DNA of 64,000 bases, from the NCBI RefSeq assembly GCF_036785885.1, contig NC_092317.1, positions 1,862,501 through 1,926,500 of the forward strand, in the 5' to 3' direction. This document shows positions 58,499 through 64,000 of the stretch, piece by piece (within the stretch, counting starts at the first letter, position 1; every line of letters starts with the position of its first letter). This stretch comes from Coffea arabica (taxonomy: Eukaryota > Streptophyta > Magnoliopsida > Gentianales > Rubiaceae). The notes under the pieces are model-generated. The model searched no databases, was not told the DNA's origin, and saw nothing but the letters and a program-made list of their open reading frames with translations. Both the position numbers and the translations under genes were made by a program.

Positions 58499-59848
58499 AT
58501 GGATGGTTTCAACTGGGATGGAGCAGAAGTACCTGAGAACAAATCAGCTTCATGGGAGAATCCACAAGAAACCTTGATGGTGCCCAATTCAAGTGGCTAC
58601 GCATTTCTTGGAGGTAAAGTAGATATCCCAGAAGATATTTTTAATACGATTCAGTTGCTCCAGAGAACCGGTTCACCAAATATCAAGACGTGCAGAGGAA
58701 GTCAGAGTTTTCAGCATTCAGCACCGGCTTTTAATCCGCCCATACAGGTTCTTTCGAGCTGGAACTTTTCTCTGCAACAAGAGGCTACAAAATTAGCTGA
58801 TGACGATGAAGTGCCTAGAAAATCATCAGTAGCTGAAATATCTCCTCCAATTCCTAATAGGACCGACTTCATCAACCAGTTGAATGGCCTATTCTTCGAT
58901 TATGGCACATCAAACAAATCAATCATCAACACCTGCCTCCAGGAAGCTAAGGCTGGTTTAATAGCAACAGCTACAGGCTCCACGGAATCGCTTGATTGCC
59001 TGCTATCAGGGTCCAACAGTAACACAGACACCACATCAGTCGAAGATGATGCAGACATTTCCATGATCTTCTCTGACTGCAAAACCTTATGGAACTTTCG
59101 AGCTGTGAATGGTGTTTCATCGGGTGAGTCTGCCTGCGATAGCTCCAACGCAAAAGATAGCAATAATCACAACCGCATAAAAGAGCTGGACGAAACAGCT
59201 TCAAAAACTACTTCATCCGGCCAACATGCCAGTCAATTACCTAGACATGCTACCAAGAGAAGCAGTGAAACCCTACTCCAAAATCTTGTCCGCTCAGATA
59301 GTTCCAACAGTTTCCAGCTGATATCAGAAAACGAGCCAAAACCCAAAAAGCCCAGATCAGAAAAGCGTCCAACTTCATCAAACATCAGCTTTCAGCAGCC
59401 TAGCTCGTCAATAACGTCTGCAGGAGGGGAGCCTGATTCAGAGGCCATTGCCCAGATGAAGGAAATGATTTATAGAGCGGCCGCTTTTAGGCCAGTGAAT
59501 TTTGGCATGGAGGTCATGGAGAAGCCTAAGAGAAAGAATGTCAGAATTTCAACTGATCCGCAAACTGTAGCTGCAAGGCAAAGAAGAGAAAGGATAAGCG
59601 AAAGAATTAGGGTTTTGCAGAGGCTGGTCCCGGGCGGTAGCAAGATGGATACTGCATCCATGCTTGATGAGGCTGCAAACTATCTCAAGTTCCTCAGGTC
59701 GCAAGTTAAAGCATTGGAAGCCTTAGGACAAAAGAACGAGGAGTCGCTGCTGAATTATCCTTCAATTCCATTCAACCACTCATTTCCAGTAGTGACATCA
59801 AATTTTCCCCTCCACAACCCTAATATTGTCAACCATCCAAAAATCTGA
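58499..59848 (+). CDS. BHLH87: bHLH transcription factor, bHLH87/HECATE-like
   Basis: Predicted nuclear transcription factor, 449 residues in one exon. The basic helix-loop-helix region is at about 349-409: [20 protein letters not shown], then [20 protein letters not shown] and [19 protein letters not shown]. Just upstream, [20 protein letters not shown] followed by [13 protein letters not shown] is the hallmark shared with At3g21330 (bHLH87) and HECATE proteins. A second conserved block lies near residues 180-200 ([20 protein letters not shown]). The basic region has Gln and Ala where E-box binders have the key His and Glu, so it probably does not bind classical E-boxes alone and may act through partners; this is typical of the subfamily. 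The protein is longer than the 373 residues I recall for At3g21330, mainly in the N-terminal half. The gene is intact. Confidence 0.93.
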   Translation: MDGFNWDGAEVPENKSASWENPQETLMVPNSSGYAFLGGKVDIPEDIFNTIQLLQRTGSPNIKTCRGSQSFQHSAPAFNPPIQVLSSWNFSLQQEATKLADDDEVPRKSSVAEISPPIPNRTDFINQLNGLFFDYGTSNKSIINTCLQEAKAGLIATATGSTESLDCLLSGSNSNTDTTSVEDDADISMIFSDCKTLWNFRAVNGVSSGESACDSSNAKDSNNHNRIKELDETASKTTSSGQHASQLPRHATKRSSETLLQNLVRSDSSNSFQLISENEPKPKKPRSEKRPTSSNISFQQPSSSITSAGGEPDSEAIAQMKEMIYRAAAFRPVNFGMEVMEKPKRKNVRISTDPQTVAARQRRERISERIRVLQRLVPGGSKMDTASMLDEAANYLKFLRSQVKALEALGQKNEESLLNYPSIPFNHSFPVVTSNFPLHNPNIVNHPKI

Positions 59849-62600
59849 GACAATTTGTTGTTCAACCTAACCCCACCTCCAAAATACCCCCAAAAAAAAA
59901 AAAAGGAATTGTATGAACCACATATCAGGCATAGAGTTTTATTCTATTACTATTTGGGAGGGGATGGGATTTTGGTAAAGGACCTTGACATTTGTCACAT
60001 AATCATGCTAATCATCATTGAACCATAATGATAAATCCATATGTATTGGTTTAGAATCCTGGATTTTTATCATCTTCTCATCATTGCTTATTCCACGATT
60101 AAGCATCATTAATCAATGTACCATCTCCTAATTATCACAGTCATTATGACGCCCACCGTTCAAGAGCCAAAAGGGGGTCCAAGCTTATTTACACTTTCGT
60201 ACTACTACAACTTTTTCTACTCAGCCAGCCAAAGCGTACTTTAGGCTATGCTTTAACTCATGACATTGAGAGGCCGAAAATACTAAATTAATAGTTAGTA
60301 GAAGCAAGAACAAAGGCTGGGGAATTTAACTTTGAGACGAGTTGTCAATGGCAAAAGTCTCAGTAATTATAACCCTTATGATTAAAGATCTTGGCAAAAA
60401 GTGATCACGACTCTATGCTCTCTATGCTGAGCTCCATTTTCTTTTTCGAAAAAAGAAAAGAAAAGAAAAACATCATCTAATTTGCAACTGTAATTTGAAG
60501 CATATTTATCTTTGGACATTTTTTTTTTTAAATAAACAGTAGCTGGTTACTTGATCAATGCACTAGACATTCCCTTGATATCAGTCAGTGGTCCTGTCTC
60601 CTAGATTCAATCCAAGGCGTGCCCCTTGATTTTCACCCTCAAGCTTATTGCCATGCACATGTTATATATTCCTCTCCCTTGGCCTTTCTGCTTAACTAAG
60701 TTCAATATAAACCTAATTACATGTGCATCAATATGTAGTACTTTATTAACCACGATAAATTCTGAAACTTTTTTGACTTCAACAAGTATGCCTTCCAAGG
60801 CACGCAGGGAATAGGAATTTGTCAAGTTCTTGGTTTTATAGAACGAGGGTCCTCTCTCTCTCTCTCTCTCTCTCTTTTAATCAATGGGCACAGAGGACTT
60901 TGACTCAACGGAATGGCTATTTGAGCAATGACTTAGGCTGAACTAAGGACAAAAAAGATTTGGAGAAAAAGTAGGTATAAGTGCTTATCGCAGCCCTTTT
61001 CCTTGAGGTTTGTTTCATTTCACATACATAGTTGATGCGTAAAATACTAGTAGTAGTAGTAGTAGTATATTGTCAGGATTGTTTGCTAAAAATAGGAAAT
61101 TCTGTTGAGGGAAGAAAGCAGATCTGATGCTTGGAATTTAGGTAGGAACGTACTTTAGGTCTTGCTTGTTTTTTTTCTTTCAATTTGACTGCATTTTTTT
61201 TATAAAAAAAAAAAAAAATATCCCAAAGGAATCAACCCAATAGTTGCGGGGGTGGCATACCAAGTCGGTACGTGTTTGTGGCTGTTTTAGTTTATGAACG
61301 GTAGGTTTGGCTTTCACACGACTAAGATTTGACTTTTGGTTGGTCTACAAATTTGTCAAGTACTTGACACATCTCACATTCCTATCCTTTTTAGCATCAC
61401 CACTCCAAAATTAGCATCACCAATCCTCCTACAGCTTCAAGCCCGACTTCATCTTCTGTTACATGTCTACCGTTCAATGAAAACTCGTCCACTCCTATCT
61501 CTGACGTAACCTCATTCAAGATTAGAATCGAAAAAAAAAAGAAGAAGTTGCTAATATTAATAACAATAAATCTTATATATACTGACTGACATTATTATAT
61601 TTAATTCATGATATACGTACGAAAATTGAATTTTACAATTAATTAATTAATGTCAGTGAAAGAACTATTAATAATACTACCGAAAGCTACAAAGAAACCA
61701 GATTTTGATGGTTGAGTAAAACGCTATGCTAGCATTTGGAATTAGCATGACTTTTTTTTTCTCTTCTTTTGTCTAATAGTATATGTTTGGCCTGGATCCC
61801 TCGGGTGGTGGAACGTGATATGGAAAAGGAATGATCTGATTTCTTCGTCGTTTTCTTCTTCTTTTATGGAAAATAAAAAAGGTGAGTTAAAATTGTCTAC
61901 GTTATTGGAATTTGATATGAGAGTTTGCAGACAAAAATTTCGTACGTGATGTGTTTGGGGACTCTTTCCTAATTTGCGAAAAAGTCAAATCAGGTTTTAA
62001 TCCAAACATAAGAAATTGTGTAAAAGAACACAGGGGAACCACTAAAAACTAGGGGTGTCATCATGTTGAATTTAGCTGAATATTTCCGTTTGGATAAACT
62101 GTTTTTGGAGATATTTTTAAAATATTTTATTGTCGTAGTAGTATATATAAAAAAATTTTACTTTACACTTCAAACCTGATTTGATCTTTTGATGAATGGA
62201 AAATAAGTTTCAAGCGTATATTTTTTTTAAAAAAAAAAAAAAAAAAAATTTTACTGTTCCCTCCCGTCCTTTCTTGGATTGGATTAGAGGAACATCCCAG
62301 CGATAACCTTCACAGATCCAAAACAATAAGAATAGGATGAATCGAACTTCACAAAGAGTGTAGTTAAGTAAGGTAAATGTATGTAGACTACCTCAATTTG
62401 GAATCCGTGGACAGGCCCAGTTCGACAAACGTCCGTCCCGATAAACGCCAAACTTGATACAATAGATGTCCGCTTGGAATAGAAAATGGGTTAAGGCTCA
62501 TGCAAGGTAACTGTCGATTCAGGACAGGTTCAGTAGTCCAAAAGCGCTCGAGGCCCGCTAGAGAGAACGCAGATCTGACCGGCCGTTTGGTTCTACGGTC
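59849..62600. other. intergenic region downstream of bHLH gene
   Basis: No gene recognised over 2.7 kb. It has a (CT)n tract at about 60848-60874, a (TAG)n tract near 61048-61066 and several poly-A/T runs. The part from about 62055 to 62270 begins like a GGGGTG-type repeat end and contains CCGTTTGGATAAACTG, a possible repeat fragment. Confidence 0.35.
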
Positions 62601-62613
62601 AATATTACAAGGT

Positions 62614-62723
62614 TTTTTCTTTTTCTTTTTCTTTTTAAATTTCTAACAAAAGAACGATGGGGGAAGATTTGAACGTAGGATCTCTAAGTTGTGGGATTTC
62701 AATGTTAGCCACTAGATCAAGGA
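62614..62723 (-). mobile_element. tRNA-derived SINE, antisense, with 13-bp target duplication
   Basis: Read on the minus strand, it has an A box TTGATCTAGTGGCTAACA, a B box ACGTTCAAATC, and an A-rich (AAAAAG)n tail. The perfect 13-bp direct repeat AATATTACAAGGT flanks it (62601-62613 and 62724-62736). Total 110 bp. The intact duplication indicates a fairly recent retroposition. Confidence 0.85.
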
Positions 62724-62926
62724 AATATTACAAGGTGAATATGTAAGGAAGAATAACAAATCTTCTTGAGGTACCTTGGAAGATAAAGATATGAATGTTT
62801 TAACACAAGATAAAATAGGAGGATTTTGTGTCAGAAATTTCAAGTACCAATATATATATATGTGTGTGTGTATTTCAGGCATGCAATCCAAAACAATCGA
62901 GATTGTTATCATAGTTCGATATGGAT

Positions 62927-63072
62927 GTATTTGAATAGTAGATTATTTGGGATAATCTTTTTTAAAAAATTATGTAGCACTTTTTTGATGCAATAATGTA
63001 TGTGAGATAAAAAAAAAAAAAAAAGGGAGTTGAAAAATGTGTTGATAACGTAATAATCCACTATCCAAATAG
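62927..63072. mobile_element. short MITE-like inverted repeat
   Basis: About 146 bp. The left end TATTTGAATAGTAGATTATT pairs with the right end, which reads CTATTTGGATAGTGGATTATT in reverse complement. AT-rich centre with a poly-A run. Target duplication not clear. Confidence 0.5.
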
Positions 63073-63855
63073 TTAGTTTTTTTTTTCCTGTTATTGAATA
63101 ATACCTCAATGACAAATCAAATATTTCTGATCAAACGTTTAATAAGGATGATATATATATATTATATCATTTGAAGGGATGCATAACCCTCCTTGTATGA
63201 TAAAAAAAAAATGGTAAGCATAACTAAATTAGCTGAAGTAATACGTCACATAATGTTGGTAATATAAAGACATAAGAAGTTAACACAAATGACAGACAAA
63301 AGAAATGCATTTTCTCCTAACCAAAAAGGTTTAAAAAAGAAAAGAAAAAGAAAAAGGAAGATGTTTTTAGAATACATGACAATCGAATGAAACATTTGTC
63401 AACCAATCCTGCAGCCCTCCTCACTGGAGAAAAATGTTAATCAAGCAAGTCAAAACTAAGAGAGTTTTTAAATTGGACCAATGACGGTCAAACTTATGGA
63501 GGAGCTATTCTCTGGGATTGGAATTTGATGACGCAAATGACTATTATATGATCAAAGCTGTCATCATAATCCTGATTGCTGATTCCAGTATTTGGCAATG
63601 CAAGCCTATTGCTGCAGTAGTTTTTAAAAGTTTTGATCTCAAAATTCAACAACCAAATTACTCTGGGATTAATTAAACTGAACAAATATACCCTGGTAAC
63701 GACGTCTGATTTTGATCCTATACTGGATAATCTTTCAACTTGCCTGTGCAGGTTGGCGCCACTTCAGCCCGCGAAAGACGTTAAAAGATTGTCTTCAATG
63801 AATCTCACTCGATCTTCCATGCATAGAGGAAGAGGCAGAAGGGTGAACTTTTGGA
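63073..63855. other. terminal intergenic region
   Basis: No recognised gene up to the small ORF at the window end. An acceptor-like CTGTGCAG ends at 63751, followed by a more GC-rich stretch that could be exonic. Confidence 0.3.
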
Positions 63856-63996
63856 ATGGCTTTGGGTGGAATAATAGCGGCTATCAGCGCTGCAATCGCT
63901 ATCGCCGGTGCAATTGCTGTCTTTGTCGCTTTCTGCCTCTGGTACCCCTGGCTTGAAGATGAACAAACCATGGCTCGTTCCAGGGCTGCAGAATAA
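63856..63996 (+). CDS. possible small single-pass membrane peptide, 46 aa
   Basis: Not recognised as a known family. The ORF has ATG at 63856 and TAA at 63994-63996, with an in-frame TGA four codons upstream, so the ATG is the only start in this frame. It begins MALGGIIAAISAAIAIAGAI, a strongly hydrophobic Ala/Ile/Gly-rich segment that continues through AVFVAFCLWYPW, then an acidic and polar tail LEDEQTMARSRAAE. The layout looks like a one-pass membrane miniprotein. A splice acceptor-like site at 63751 could place it in a 3' exon of a spliced transcript. The overlapping frame is Arg/Cys-rich and less protein-like. It could be chance; GC content is clearly higher than the surroundings. Confidence 0.35.
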   Translation: MALGGIIAAISAAIAIAGAIAVFVAFCLWYPWLEDEQTMARSRAAE

Positions 63997-64000
63997 CCAA

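Noticed and set aside
1-64000. LTR retroelements, endogenous viral copies, CRISPR arrays, rRNA or intact tRNA genes
   Set aside because: No polymerase or capsid-type coding blocks, long terminal direct repeats, spacer arrays or complete tRNA cloverleaf sequences were seen; only tRNA-like SINE promoters were found.

Overview
This is nuclear DNA from a flowering plant, most likely a eudicot. Every gene has GT-AG introns and its closest recognisable relatives are plant proteins. The intergenic DNA is AT-rich and holds small non-autonomous DNA transposons, tRNA-derived SINEs and microsatellites. I cannot name the species. No bacterial, viral or organellar block was seen, and no LTR retroelement was recognised. 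Gene models were built by hand from splice signals, reading phase and remembered family sequences, so exon ends carry a few bases of uncertainty.

Layout, left to right. RPL28 (minus, 289-1917), a cytosolic ribosomal protein with a telo-box promoter. A stretch with two hAT-type MITEs (2271-2940 and 3387-4096). A PWWP-domain protein of the PWO family (minus, 4923-8543), divergent from an RWD-domain protein like RWDD1/Gir2 (plus, 9786-15209). A jacalin-related lectin (minus, 15796-16671). An IAR3-like auxin-conjugate hydrolase (plus, 18084-22121). A GT14/core-2-like glycosyltransferase (minus, 23172-26148). A repeat-rich gap with a long-inverted-repeat element (28591-29241). A TrmA/TRM2-type tRNA m5U methyltransferase (plus, 29978-35241). 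An ELF3-type circadian clock protein (minus, 35902-40100). A gap with a third hAT MITE, a SINE and other fragments. A 3'-5' exonuclease plus KH-domain gene (plus, 44423-52608) that looks interrupted at the end of its fifth exon and carries a Mutator-like element in intron 7. A second repeat-rich gap. A bHLH87/HECATE-like transcription factor (plus, 58499-59848). A last gap with a SINE, ending in a small possible membrane-peptide ORF.

The genes are not an operon or a pathway. What links them is conserved neighbourhood. From memory, the PWO, RWD, IAR3 and GT14 genes match a run on Arabidopsis chromosome 1 (about At1g51730-51770). PWO, TRM2, GT14, ELF3-like and bHLH87 match a run on chromosome 3 (about At3g21295-21330). 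The exonuclease/KH gene and ELF3 lie together on chromosome 2 (about At2g25910-25930). The window therefore looks like an unsplit version of a block that Arabidopsis partitioned after genome duplication. Seven neighbouring genes from PWO to ELF3 alternate strand, giving shared promoter zones and facing 3' ends.

No clearly new biological system stands out. The best leads are the interrupted exonuclease/KH gene next to ELF3, an AUG-only first coding exon in the lectin gene, a 7-nt first coding exon in the RWD gene, a GC-AG intron, and several well-preserved target-site duplications.
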